A DNA stretch of 64,000 nt from Leptospira neocaledonica (GTDB taxonomy: Bacteria; Spirochaetota; Leptospiria; Leptospirales; Leptospiraceae): contig NZ_NPEA01000001.1 of assembly GCF_002812205.1 (NCBI RefSeq), positions 473,704-537,703 of the forward strand. The letters run 5' to 3'. The notes beneath the pieces were generated by a model that saw nothing but the letters and a program-made list of their open reading frames with translations, did not search any database and had not been told where the DNA came from. Positions 35,449-43,799 of this stretch are shown piece by piece (the first letter of the stretch is position 1; each line of letters begins with the position of its first letter). The position numbers and the translations under genes are program-made.

Positions 35449-36303
35449 ATGTCATTTAGCAGATACAAAGGTAAAAAAGTATTTATAACAGGCGGCTCCG
35501 CAGGCATAGGCAAAGGAATTGCCATGGAATTAGCTAGGGCTGGAGCAAGTGTAATCGTTTCAGCCAGAGGAAAGTCTAACTTAGAAAAAACAGTCCAGGA
35601 ATTGAAGGCTGTAGGAACTCCAACGGCTATCTTCGGATTCGCAGTTTTGGATGTTTCAGATAAAAAGGCCCTTGAAAAAGAAGCCAAAAAGGCAATCCAA
35701 ACCTTAGGAGGACTAGACCTCCTAATTTGTAGTAGCGGTTTTGCAAAAGCAGGAGAAGCTTCCGATCTGGACGACGAAGTTTATAGAAATCTAATGGATG
35801 TGAACTACTTTGGTCACGTGAATAGTGCACTTGCATTTAGGGATCATTTTGCTAAACAAAAAAGCGGAGAGATCGTATTCTTAGCCTCTACATTGGCATT
35901 CTTTTCGATCTACGGATATGGGGCTTATTCGGCAAGTAAGTTTGCTATCGTAGGTTTTGCACAAGGTTTTCGCCAAGAAATGATGCTTCATGGTGTGAAG
36001 GTGAAATTATTTCTTCCTCCTACTACAGACACTCCCGGTTTGGAAAAAGAGAATACAGATAAACCTGAATTGAGTAAGGAAATAGAAATGGGATCCGCAT
36101 TAAATAGAGTGCATTCGATTGATTCAGTAGCGAAGGCAATTTTAAAATGGATCCCGAATACTAAATTTGTCGGATACACAGGTTGGGATTCATGGCTTCA
36201 ATATTTTTTATTTAGACATTTTCCCGAATTCAGTATTAAACTTACCGATTCCGAATTAAAAGCGGCTCAGTCCAGACTAAATAAGAAAAAACAAAAAGTA
36301 TAA
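35449..36303 (+). CDS. short-chain dehydrogenase, 3-ketosphinganine-reductase-like
   Basis: 284 residues. NAD(P) motif ITGGSAGIGKGIAMELARAG (Gly-x3-Gly-x-Gly), LDLLICSSGFA, catalytic Ser in IVFLASTLAFFS and YGAYSASKFAIVGFAQGFRQE holding YxxxK. A C-terminal amphipathic region (WDSWLQYFLFRHFPEF) resembles 3-dehydrosphinganine reductases (KDSR-like), so a lipid substrate is plausible; generic SDR is the safe call. It is divergent from the second Crp/Fnr gene, in a spacer of 188 bp with no strong promoter recognised. Confidence 0.85.
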   Translation: MSFSRYKGKKVFITGGSAGIGKGIAMELARAGASVIVSARGKSNLEKTVQELKAVGTPTAIFGFAVLDVSDKKALEKEAKKAIQTLGGLDLLICSSGFAKAGEASDLDDEVYRNLMDVNYFGHVNSALAFRDHFAKQKSGEIVFLASTLAFFSIYGYGAYSASKFAIVGFAQGFRQEMMLHGVKVKLFLPPTTDTPGLEKENTDKPELSKEIEMGSALNRVHSIDSVAKAILKWIPNTKFVGYTGWDSWLQYFLFRHFPEFSIKLTDSELKAAQSRLNKKKQKV

Positions 36304-36390
36304 GCAGCGACTATATATTTTTATTCGATCCGAAAATAAAATACTATACAAAATGGCGCAGCTAAATAGATCCTAAAATCTCAGTCTATT

Positions 36391-36551
36391 TTTGTAGGAA
36401 CATAGATGGTCTCATCTATGGGAAGACGGTGCAATTCCGTCACGGTACCCGCCGCTGTAAGAGGGACGAAAGGCACAAGATGTCACTGGGTGTAAAACCT
36501 GGGAAGACGTGCCGAGTAGGTTGATCTCGAGTCAGAAAACGACCTTACAAA
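36391..36551 (+). ncRNA. cobalamin riboswitch 1
   Basis: Classic cobalamin aptamer elements appear in order: GGGAAGACGGTGCAATTCCG (36420-36439), ACGGTACCCGCCGCTGTAA (B12-box core), GAGGGACGAAAG, TGTCACTGG (the GCCACTG-type element), GGGAAGACGTGCCGAG and the GAGTCAG segment. P1 can form from TTTGTAGG (36391-36398) and CCTTACAAA (36543-36551). A perfect hairpin CATAGATG/CATCTATG precedes the core. It leads the cbtB-cbtA-cbi operon. Downstream ACCCAGT (36569-36575) can pair with ACTGGGT (36485-36491) inside the aptamer, a possible switching element. Confidence 0.95.
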
Positions 36552-36700
36552 AATCCTGAAGCTACGTGACCCAGTCTCGGATGTAAGACGATTACGTAAC
36601 TAAACTCAATAATTTTGCTTATACGATGCTTCGGCGCGATCTTTTGCGTTCGAATATCGTTTATATCTTGTTAGGTGAAGATCTCTTAGGAGGGATTTTT
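36552..36700 (+). promoter_or_regulatory. expression platform between riboswitch 1 and cbtB
   Basis: 149 bp without a gene. It holds ACCCAGT (36569-36575), complementary to part of the aptamer, and short TACGT/ACGTA arms. It ends with a strong Shine-Dalgarno (AGGAGGG, 36688-36694) for cbtB. No U-tract terminator is seen, so control by translation or by a long-range pairing is more likely than simple attenuation. Confidence 0.5.
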
Positions 36701-36883
36701 ATGCGCTCGATTTCCGTTTCGAAGGATTTTTCGGGAGCCAAAGTATGGCTTCGAGGTTCCGTTTTAGCTTTAACCGTGTTCCTTGCATTTTCTACGATCT
36801 ATGCAGTAGGTCTTGAACCTATGGTGTATTTGCACGATACTTTTCACGATATAAGACATTCTACGGGTTTTCCATGCCATTAA
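36701..36883 (+). CDS. cbtB: cobalt transporter subunit CbtB
   Basis: 60 residues from ATG 36701. A single membrane helix (SVLALTVFLAFSTIYAVGLE) is followed by the CbtB C-terminal histidine signature HDTFHDIRHSTGFPCH. The metal-binding His cluster fits a cobalt importer partner. The frame is open from 36626, but AGGAGGG 6 nt before 36701 fixes the start. It directly follows a cobalamin riboswitch, so cobalt uptake should be repressed by B12. It overlaps cbtA by 10 bp. Confidence 0.92.
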   Translation: MRSISVSKDFSGAKVWLRGSVLALTVFLAFSTIYAVGLEPMVYLHDTFHDIRHSTGFPCH

Positions 36884-37689
36884 GATCAGGATTTTCTGAT
36901 CTTTTAAGGACCGGGTTATTATCCGGTCTGGTATCTGGTCTGGTTTTGGGAATTTTAGTTTGTGTTTGGAATCTTCCTCTGATCCTAGAAGCGGAGAAGT
37001 TTGAATCCAAATCGATATCTGAAAATTCAGATAAAGCCGAAACGCATGTACACTCACACGGGCATGGAGAAATCCATTCTCATACAAATATGCAGTCCAC
37101 CCTGTCTGAAAAAACTGAGAATGATGGACTATGGCAAAAGAGGAACCTTGGAACAATCATCGGCTCTGCTCTATTAGGAATTTCTTTTGGAATCTTGCTC
37201 TCGGTTTGGCTGATCTTATTCCCTCCTAACGGATTTTTAGAAAGTCCCAACTTTTCCAAAGCGGTCCTCTTAAGTATTTTGTTTACGTTCGGAGGATTTT
37301 TAATCTTCTTCGGGATCCCGTTCTTAGGACTTCCTCCTGAGTTGCCAGGTAGAGCCTCGGGTGCATACGATTATCCAAAAAGACAGGCCTGGTGGTATCT
37401 CTGTGTAGGCTCCAGTTTAGCAGGTGTTTTAGTAGCTCGGGTCCTTCTAAATTATTTAAGAATTCATAATGTATTAAAATGGACTATGGCGGCGGCGACG
37501 GCTCTATTTTTTATAGGGCTTCCCTTCTATCTCGGAGTCCCTAAAATTTCCGAGGATTTTTCCGCTCCAGAAGAGATAAGAATTCAATTCGAATATGTAA
37601 GTTTACTCACAAATCTGATTTTCTGGTTTTTATTATCTTCCTTATTTTTTCTTCTCTGGAAACCCCGGCAGGTATTGGGATTCGAATGA
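36874..37689 (+). CDS. cbtA: cobalt transporter subunit CbtA
   Basis: 271 residues with about five to six helices, starting LLRTGLLSGLVSGLVLGILV. A His-rich loop (HVHSHGHGEIHSHT, about 50-65) could bind cobalt. FGIPFLGLPPELPGRASGAY and RQAWWYLCVGSSLAG are CbtA-family segments; a final helix ends the protein. With CbtB it forms the predicted inner-membrane cobalt importer that supplies CbiX. It overlaps cbtB by 10 bp and cbiX by ATGA. Confidence 0.9.
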   Translation: MPLRSGFSDLLRTGLLSGLVSGLVLGILVCVWNLPLILEAEKFESKSISENSDKAETHVHSHGHGEIHSHTNMQSTLSEKTENDGLWQKRNLGTIIGSALLGISFGILLSVWLILFPPNGFLESPNFSKAVLLSILFTFGGFLIFFGIPFLGLPPELPGRASGAYDYPKRQAWWYLCVGSSLAGVLVARVLLNYLRIHNVLKWTMAAATALFFIGLPFYLGVPKISEDFSAPEEIRIQFEYVSLLTNLIFWFLLSSLFFLLWKPRQVLGFE

Positions 37690-38876
37690 AACCTAAATTT
37701 GCGGTATTGGTGCTGGGTCATGGAAGCAGGGAAGAAAATTCCAATATGGAATTCGTTTCCCTAGTGGAGGCGTATTCACTTACCCGCCCAGATTTAAAAA
37801 TTGCCTATGCCCATGTGGAACTTGCAAAACCGGATCTGGAAACCGCATTAAGAGAACTTAGCCAAGAACATTCTAATATTATAATATTTCCCCTATTTTT
37901 ATACACATCCGGTCATATCAAAAATGATATTCCGATCATACTCGATAGAATTAAAGCAGAGTTTCCGGGGCATTCTTTCAAAATAGCGAATAGTTTAGGC
38001 ATTCATTCTAAGATGATATCCTTACTTAGAAAACGTGCAGAAGAATTTATACCTTTAAATAAAGAACAGGCCTCTAAAACCGGAGTGATTATCGTAAACA
38101 GAGGTTCTTCCGATCCGGATGCAAACGGAGATTTTTATAAAACGGTTCGATTATTCCAAGAAGGAAATCATTTCTCCTTTGTTCTTCCTTCCTTCATAGG
38201 GATCACCAGCCCTCTGCTTCCAGATACCTTGGAGATGGCTTCCAAGTTACGACCGGAAAAACTTCTGGTGGTCCCCTACTTTTTATTCGGAGGTAAATTG
38301 ATCCAAAAAATTTCCTCCTTAGTCCAAAACTTCTCCGAAAAATTTCCTTGGATAAAAACGGAACTATCTTCCTATCTAGGCCCCGATCCTGAACTTTTCT
38401 CAGTAATGGATGAAAGAATCCAGGATTGTATTACCGGAAAATTTTCTCTCCCTTGTGACACTTGCGAATATAGAGCCCAACTTCCAGGTCTTTCTAAAAA
38501 AGTGGGCGGATTAAAGGCTCTGCTTTGGAGTATCCGCCATTTGGAAACTCATAACCAAGCCGCTCCGCATCTATTCCCTCATCGTAATTTACAAAAACAT
38601 ATATTTGTTTGCGAGAATATAGACTGCGCAAGCAAAGGAAGTTCAGCCTTAGTCGCTCGTATGAGATCTATTTTAAAATTACAGGGAAGACATTTGGATT
38701 TTAAAATTTCGCGCTCTTCTTGTATGGGGAGATGCGGAGAAGGTCCCGTAGTAGTAGTATACCCGGACGGTGTCTGGTATCAAAAAGTAAGCGTAGAAGA
38801 TGCAGAGGATCTTGTTTCCGAGCATCTTTTGCAGGACAGATTGGTTTCTCGTTTAGTTGATAATATTATGCAATAG
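37686..38876 (+). CDS. cbiX: sirohydrochlorin cobaltochelatase CbiX fused to 2Fe-2S domain
   Basis: 396 residues. Two chelatase half-domains: the first with VLVLGHGSREENSNMEF (metal-binding His near 12), the second with GVIIVNRGSSDPDANGDF in which the His is replaced. A linker with CDTCEYRAQLPG follows. From about 307 to the end is a thioredoxin-like 2Fe-2S ferredoxin (VCENIDCASKGS, then SCMGRCGEGPVVVVYPDG), the C-x5-C...C-x3-C arrangement. It inserts Co2+ into sirohydrochlorin, the entry to anaerobic B12 synthesis. The cluster domain may serve redox regulation. It overlaps cbtA by 4 bp. Confidence 0.92.
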   Translation: MKPKFAVLVLGHGSREENSNMEFVSLVEAYSLTRPDLKIAYAHVELAKPDLETALRELSQEHSNIIIFPLFLYTSGHIKNDIPIILDRIKAEFPGHSFKIANSLGIHSKMISLLRKRAEEFIPLNKEQASKTGVIIVNRGSSDPDANGDFYKTVRLFQEGNHFSFVLPSFIGITSPLLPDTLEMASKLRPEKLLVVPYFLFGGKLIQKISSLVQNFSEKFPWIKTELSSYLGPDPELFSVMDERIQDCITGKFSLPCDTCEYRAQLPGLSKKVGGLKALLWSIRHLETHNQAAPHLFPHRNLQKHIFVCENIDCASKGSSALVARMRSILKLQGRHLDFKISRSSCMGRCGEGPVVVVYPDGVWYQKVSVEDAEDLVSEHLLQDRLVSRLVDNIMQ

Positions 38877-38885
38877 GAATATAGT

Positions 38886-39260
38886 ATGGCATGTCATGAA
38901 ATTGCAGCTTTAAGATTAGGGATGATGAATGTTCTCGGAATCAAAGACGAGTCGGTTATCCAACACGAAAAAAATGAAATAGGATCCGAAGCACTCTCCT
39001 CTCCTGGACCAATCCAATCTTTGACGAATGCGAATAACTTTGAGGATTTGATCCGATTTTTCGACGCGAGCCTGGTAGAGTTGGAGCAAAAAATCTCCGG
39101 ACTATCCTCCTCAGATCCTAAATCGGGATATTATACTTCTCTTTTGATCTTAACTAAAAAAGTGGAATTGGATCTGAAAAATTCCGCTAAAGCATTCCAA
39201 ACATTATATTTAGATTTAGAAGAAATGCATGATTTCGTACATGAGATCTACCCTTCTTAG
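38886..39260 (+). CDS. DUF3209-like protein in cobalamin operon
   Basis: 124 residues, helical and soluble. The N-terminus MACHEIAALRLGMMNVLGI with a following HEKNEIG resembles the DUF3209 family, which I recall from haloarchaeal and other B12 clusters; its function is not known. A conserved-looking Cys-His pair sits at residues 3-4. AGGAAT precedes ATG. It sits between cbiX and the flavoprotein, 8 bp from the latter. Its strict position between chelatase and reductase suggests a role in early corrin steps or in cobalt/electron handling. The family assignment is from memory. Confidence 0.7.
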   Translation: MACHEIAALRLGMMNVLGIKDESVIQHEKNEIGSEALSSPGPIQSLTNANNFEDLIRFFDASLVELEQKISGLSSSDPKSGYYTSLLILTKKVELDLKNSAKAFQTLYLDLEEMHDFVHEIYPS

Positions 39261-39268
39261 GAGGAACA

Positions 39269-40024
39269 TTGAGCCAAAAACTTCTCAAATTAATTTTTAA
39301 AGAAAATATAAGTCCTTCTTCGGATATATACCATTTTCAAAGATCGGACAGTTCTCCTTTTGAATTTGTAGGAGGACAATACGTTATCCTAAATACCGGA
39401 AACGATAGTGAAGGAAAAGCAATCAAAAGGGCTTATTCTATCATGTCTTCGGATTCTAAAACTGATTCTTTTCAAATCTGCGTGAAACGTTTAGGAACCG
39501 GAAAGGCATCCTCGATCCTTCCTGAATTAAAATTAGGAGACGAATTAGAATATTCGGGTCCTTGGGGAAAATTTGCAGGAGATCCAACATGGCCTTCTCC
39601 GGGTTTTTCTCTGATTTTGGCAACGGATACCGGGATCACTTCTCTGATAGGACTTCTTCTTTCCAAAAAATTCTCGGGCCGATTGGACAGCACAACTGCA
39701 GTTTGGTTTAAAACAAAAGAGGAAGATTTTATTTCGGAAAAATTAATAAGAACTATTCTTCCAGGTATTTCCAATTTTCCGAATATATTTCAAATTCCTT
39801 CCATCTCCGATCCGAATCGGGTTTCAACTGTATTAGAAATTCTAAGATCAATTTTAGGAGACTGTACTGTTCCTGAAAATGCTTTCTTGAGCGGAGATGG
39901 AAATATTATAAGAGAAGTAAGATCCGAATTGGTTCGTTTAGGAACCTTAGAATCTAGGATCGGAATGGAAACATTTTTTAATACTCAGAGAAATCCTTCT
40001 CCTACATTAAGTCTCGGAGTTTAA
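39269..40024 (+). CDS. ferredoxin-NADP reductase-like flavoprotein
   Basis: 251 residues. The FAD-binding barrel (about 5-100) has FEFVGGQYVILNT and the flavin motif KRAYSIMS (RxYS). A nucleotide-binding domain has SLILATDTGITSLIGLLL near 115 and a C-terminal GMETFF-like end. It is encoded between cbiX/DUF3209 and cbiD, so it acts in corrin synthesis. Two roles fit: the missing precorrin-6A reductase step, or reduction of Co(II) corrin before adenosylation by CobO. The start is TTG 39269, fixed by AGGAGG (39259-39264). Its stop overlaps nothing; cbiD follows at once. Confidence 0.85.
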   Translation: MSQKLLKLIFKENISPSSDIYHFQRSDSSPFEFVGGQYVILNTGNDSEGKAIKRAYSIMSSDSKTDSFQICVKRLGTGKASSILPELKLGDELEYSGPWGKFAGDPTWPSPGFSLILATDTGITSLIGLLLSKKFSGRLDSTTAVWFKTKEEDFISEKLIRTILPGISNFPNIFQIPSISDPNRVSTVLEILRSILGDCTVPENAFLSGDGNIIREVRSELVRLGTLESRIGMETFFNTQRNPSPTLSLGV

Positions 40025-41131
40025 ATGGCAACAAAGGAACTAAGAGAAGGTTTTACTACGGGTGCTTGCTCAGCCGCGGCTGCAAAAGCAGCTACCCGAG
40101 TCTTACTCTTAGGTCAAACCATTAAGGAAATTGAAACTACGCTTCCAAACAAACGGAAAGTCACTTTCGAACTAAAACGTTGTGAGATTTCCGAGGATAG
40201 CGCAGTTTGTAGTATTATTAAGGACGCAGGAGATGATCCTGATTGTACTCATGGAGCAGAACTAACCGCAGAAGTAAAACTCACGCAAGAAAACAAGATC
40301 ATCTTAAAAGGTGGAGAAGGAGTTGCAGTAGTTACAAAAGCAGGACTCGGTTTAGAAATCGGCGAACCTGCAATCAATCCCGTTCCTCGAAAGAATATTA
40401 CGGAAATGATATTAGAAGAACTGATAGGCTCCGCATTTTCTGGCGCAGAAGTGACCATCAGTGTTCCGGGCGGTCAAGAAATGGCTAAAAAAACAATGAA
40501 TGAACGCCTCGGATTGATCGGGGGGATTTCCATATTAGGAACTACCGGCATCGTCAAACCGTATTCCACCGCAGCATATAAAGCAAGTGTAATACAGGCG
40601 ATACAGGTCGCGAGAGAATACGGAGAACAAAGTATCGTTTTAACCACCGGAGGAAAGTCCGAAAAGTTCGCAATGGACCTTCTTCCTAATATGAACGAAA
40701 TCGCATTCATACAAGTCGGAGATTTTATTGGAACAGGAATCAAGACAGCGATTAAAGAAGATATCCATCATGTGATTATAGTAGGTATGATCGGGAAACT
40801 ATCCAAGATGGCCGACGGAGTCATGATGACCCATAGAGGAGGTTCTTCAGTAAACACGAAGATGCTTGCGAATATTGCAAGATCTTTGGAAATCCCCGAG
40901 ACGGTTTGTTCCAATATTGAAGCGGCAAATACCGCAAGACACGTATTAGATATTTGTAAAGAATCCGGACATTTTTATATCACCACCAGAATCTGCGAGA
41001 TCGTTTCCGAAAATTGTTCCAAACACGGATTAGGCTTACGGGTTTCCACTTATATGGTGGATTTTGATGGAACACTTTTAGGAAAGTTCGAGGCTCCGGA
41101 AGGCTGGGGTATTAAAGGAGAAGCGGAATAA
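40025..41131 (+). CDS. cbiD: cobalt-precorrin-5B C1-methyltransferase CbiD
   Basis: 368 residues, the family length. The N-terminal signature LREGFTTGACSAAAAKAA is diagnostic. DAGDDPDCTHGAELTAEV, PAINPVPRKNI, ILGTTGIVKPYS and VGMIGKLSKMADGVMMTH follow. CbiD methylates C1 of cobalt-precorrin-5B using SAM and marks the anaerobic (early cobalt insertion) pathway. It is immediately after the flavoprotein and just before cbiC (adjacent stop and start). Confidence 0.97.
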   Translation: MATKELREGFTTGACSAAAAKAATRVLLLGQTIKEIETTLPNKRKVTFELKRCEISEDSAVCSIIKDAGDDPDCTHGAELTAEVKLTQENKIILKGGEGVAVVTKAGLGLEIGEPAINPVPRKNITEMILEELIGSAFSGAEVTISVPGGQEMAKKTMNERLGLIGGISILGTTGIVKPYSTAAYKASVIQAIQVAREYGEQSIVLTTGGKSEKFAMDLLPNMNEIAFIQVGDFIGTGIKTAIKEDIHHVIIVGMIGKLSKMADGVMMTHRGGSSVNTKMLANIARSLEIPETVCSNIEAANTARHVLDICKESGHFYITTRICEIVSENCSKHGLGLRVSTYMVDFDGTLLGKFEAPEGWGIKGEAE

Positions 41132-41800
41132 ATGAACGATATGCGACAGATAACTTCCCTAGGAAGGGAAATCGAAAATAATTCTTTTGCGATCATAGAT
41201 GAAGAAGCTGGAAATCATCCTCACCCTCCCAGTGAATGGGAAGTTGTCAGAAGGATTATACACGCTACTGCGGATTTTGAATACAGAGACTTAACAAAGA
41301 TCCACGAGAATGCAATCCGTGATGGCATTCTCGCATTGAAAAATGGATGCCCGATCATTTGTGATGTTCAGATGATCATAGCAGGCCTAAACAACGAACG
41401 TTTGAATGCTTATGGTTGTAAAACTTATAGTTTTATCAGTGATCCGGAAGTGATCCAAAAAGCTAAGGAAAATAATTCCACAAGAGCAATAGAGTCCATG
41501 CGCAAAGCAGCCAATCAAGGACTTTTAAACGGAAGTGTGATCGCCATCGGAAATGCACCGACTGCACTTTTGGAAATAGTGAGACTTGTGCAAGAAGAAG
41601 GTATACGTCCCTCTCTTGTGATTGGAGTTCCCGTAGGATTTGTTTCTGCTGCAGAATCTAAAGAAGCTCTATTGGATGTCAAATTCCAATCCGAATATTC
41701 CATTCCCTATATACTTACAAGAGGAAGAAAGGGAGGGAGCACGATCGCAGTCTCCATCATACATGCACTCCTACTTCTTTCTACGGAGAAAAAATTTTGA
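41132..41800 (+). CDS. cbiC: cobalt-precorrin-8 methylmutase CbiC
   Basis: 222 residues. VVRRIIHATADFEYRDL carries the catalytic His; CPIICDVQMIIAGLN, NAPTALLEIVRL and PSLVIGVPVGFVSAAESKEAL are family signatures. It moves the methyl group from C11 to C12 to form cobyrinate. It starts one base after the cbiD stop and overlaps the cbiET start by 4 bp (TTGA). Confidence 0.96.
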   Translation: MNDMRQITSLGREIENNSFAIIDEEAGNHPHPPSEWEVVRRIIHATADFEYRDLTKIHENAIRDGILALKNGCPIICDVQMIIAGLNNERLNAYGCKTYSFISDPEVIQKAKENNSTRAIESMRKAANQGLLNGSVIAIGNAPTALLEIVRLVQEEGIRPSLVIGVPVGFVSAAESKEALLDVKFQSEYSIPYILTRGRKGGSTIAVSIIHALLLLSTEKKF

Positions 41801-43023
41801 AAGCGGTTACCGTTATAGGAATCGGAGACGACGGTTGTGTCGGCCTTTCCAGCAAAGCTATGGGAGCCGTTGCAAGAGCAAGAATTCTTGCAGGAGGAGA
41901 AAGGCATTTAGACTTCTTTCCTCAGTTCGACGGAGAAAGGATCATTATTAAAAACGATGTGGTTCGAACTGCAGAGAAGATCGCGGAACTTTCAGCGGAG
42001 CATACGATATGTGTTCTTGCTTCAGGCGATCCTTTATTTTTTGGAATAGGAAATCTAATCTTAAAAAAAGTCGGGAGAGAGCATGTAGAATTTATCCCGG
42101 CTCCGAGCTCGGTTCAAAATGCTTTTTCTAAAATCGGAGTTAAATGGGATGACGCTTCCTTTCTTTCCTTACACGGAAGACCGATCGAAGGATTTATTAC
42201 AAAATTACAAAGTATATCCAAGGTTGCTTGTCTTACCGACGAGACAAACTCCCCTTCTACAATCGCAAAGTATTTATTAAATTATTCTGAAACAGACTGG
42301 AAAGCATTCGTATGTGAAAATTTAGGAGGAAAAGAGGAGAAGGTTCGAGAGTTCGAATTAGAAACCTTAGCTACAACTCAAAATATTTCCGACTTAAACG
42401 TACTTATCCTTCTTAGAAAGGATCCGACTTGGAAACCTTCTCCACTTCTTCCCTTTTTAGGAGAAGAAGAATATGCAAAACGTCTTCCTAAAAAAGGACT
42501 GATTACTAAAAAAGAAGTCAGAATACTTTCTCTTTCTGCGTTAGAAATCCGACCGGATTCAATAGTTTGGGATATCGGAGCTGGTTCAGGCGCCGTTTCA
42601 ATAGAAGCAGCCAGAATTGCCAGGGAAGGAAGGGTATATGCAATCGAAGTGGATCCGGAAGGAATAGAGATCTGCGAGCAAAATATTCTCACTCACAAAA
42701 CGGATAATATTTTCTTAATACATGGAAAAGCTCCTCAAGCATTGATAGACCTTCCTTCTCCCGACTGCGTTTTTGTAGGAGGCTCCAAAGGAAACATGAA
42801 GGAGATCATAGAACTTTCGTGGGAAAAACTAAGCCCAGGAGGATGTTTAGTAGCGAATGCAATTACCTTAGACAATGTTTCCGAGGCTTACAGGACATTT
42901 AGAGACATGGATCTAATCCCTGAAGTGAGTCTTATTAATATTTCCAGAGGCCAAAAACTCGCCGATTATCTCAGATACGAGGCTCTAAATCCGATTCACA
43001 TATTTAAAATTAGGAAATCTTAA
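41797..43023 (+). CDS. cbiET: precorrin-6B methyltransferase-decarboxylase CbiE-CbiT fusion
   Basis: 408 residues fusing both activities as in CobL. The N-terminal CbiE tetrapyrrole methylase (about 1-200) has VTVIGIGDDGCVGL and VLASGDPLFFGIG. The C-terminal CbiT (about 225-405) has the SAM motif VWDIGAGSGAVSIEAARIA, YAIEVDPEG and DCVFVGGSKG. It methylates C5 and C15 and decarboxylates the C12 acetate side chain. The start is TTG 41797 within the cbiC stop. Confidence 0.95.
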   Translation: MKAVTVIGIGDDGCVGLSSKAMGAVARARILAGGERHLDFFPQFDGERIIIKNDVVRTAEKIAELSAEHTICVLASGDPLFFGIGNLILKKVGREHVEFIPAPSSVQNAFSKIGVKWDDASFLSLHGRPIEGFITKLQSISKVACLTDETNSPSTIAKYLLNYSETDWKAFVCENLGGKEEKVREFELETLATTQNISDLNVLILLRKDPTWKPSPLLPFLGEEEYAKRLPKKGLITKKEVRILSLSALEIRPDSIVWDIGAGSGAVSIEAARIAREGRVYAIEVDPEGIEICEQNILTHKTDNIFLIHGKAPQALIDLPSPDCVFVGGSKGNMKEIIELSWEKLSPGGCLVANAITLDNVSEAYRTFRDMDLIPEVSLINISRGQKLADYLRYEALNPIHIFKIRKS

Positions 43024-43031
43024 TACATTTT

Positions 43032-43799
43032 ATGAATGTAAAAACTAAATACGGCAAATTATACGGAGTCGGTGTGGGCCCTGGCGCTACCGACCTCATT
43101 ACTCTCAGAGCAGTTCACGTTCTGAATTCAGTCCCCGTTCTTGCCATCCCCAAAAGTAGCGAATCTCTTCCCTCTTTTTCTTGGAGAGTTTGCTCTCCAG
43201 TTGTTCAGGAAAACGAATCGCAAGAAAAATTATTCTTACATTTCCCGATGACCAAAGATCCGAATATCTTAATCCCAGCCTGGGACAAGGCATTTAAGGA
43301 AATAGGCATTCGAATAGAAAAAGGATTGGATGTTGCATTCATCACACAAGGCGATCCTTCTGTCTACAGCTCTTGGAGCTATTTATTGGAAGAAGCTCCA
43401 GACAGATGGCCAGGAATAGAAATTGAAATTGTTCCTGCAGTATCGTCTATCACAGCGATCCCAGCAAGTTTACTCACTCCGCTCGCAGATGGAAGAGAAC
43501 GGTTCTGCGTCCTACCTGCCACCTATGGCCTAGAGGATCTTGAAAAACTCATCCAAGATTTTGATACAATTGTTCTAACAAAAGTCGGACAGGTAGTTCC
43601 CGAACTAATAAGAATATTAAAGGAACAGAATATTCTAGAAAATGCAACCTACGTTTCTTATGGAACCACCGACCGCCAGCGGATCGTAAAAGATATAGAA
43701 TCCATCAAAAACGAAACATGCGATTATTTTTCCATGGTTATAATCTCTATTCGAAAACGAAAAGGCGTCCTAAGAGGTATTTCTGATGATTCAGAGTAG
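43032..43799 (+). CDS. cbiL: cobalt-precorrin-2 C20-methyltransferase CbiL
   Basis: 255 residues. Tetrapyrrole methylase fold: KLYGVGVGPGATDLITLRAV, VAFITQGDPSVYSSWSYLL, EIVPAVSSITAIPASLLTPL and IVLTKVGQVVPELI are characteristic of CbiL/CobI. It adds the C20 methyl group to cobalt-sirohydrochlorin, the first step after CbiX. Its end overlaps cbiG by 14 bp. Confidence 0.95.
   Translation: MNVKTKYGKLYGVGVGPGATDLITLRAVHVLNSVPVLAIPKSSESLPSFSWRVCSPVVQENESQEKLFLHFPMTKDPNILIPAWDKAFKEIGIRIEKGLDVAFITQGDPSVYSSWSYLLEEAPDRWPGIEIEIVPAVSSITAIPASLLTPLADGRERFCVLPATYGLEDLEKLIQDFDTIVLTKVGQVVPELIRILKEQNILENATYVSYGTTDRQRIVKDIESIKNETCDYFSMVIISIRKRKGVLRGISDDSE

Noticed and set aside
35261..35455. N-terminal extension of the second Crp/Fnr protein
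   Set aside because: Would overlap the divergent SDR start and adds a basic stretch unlike the family.
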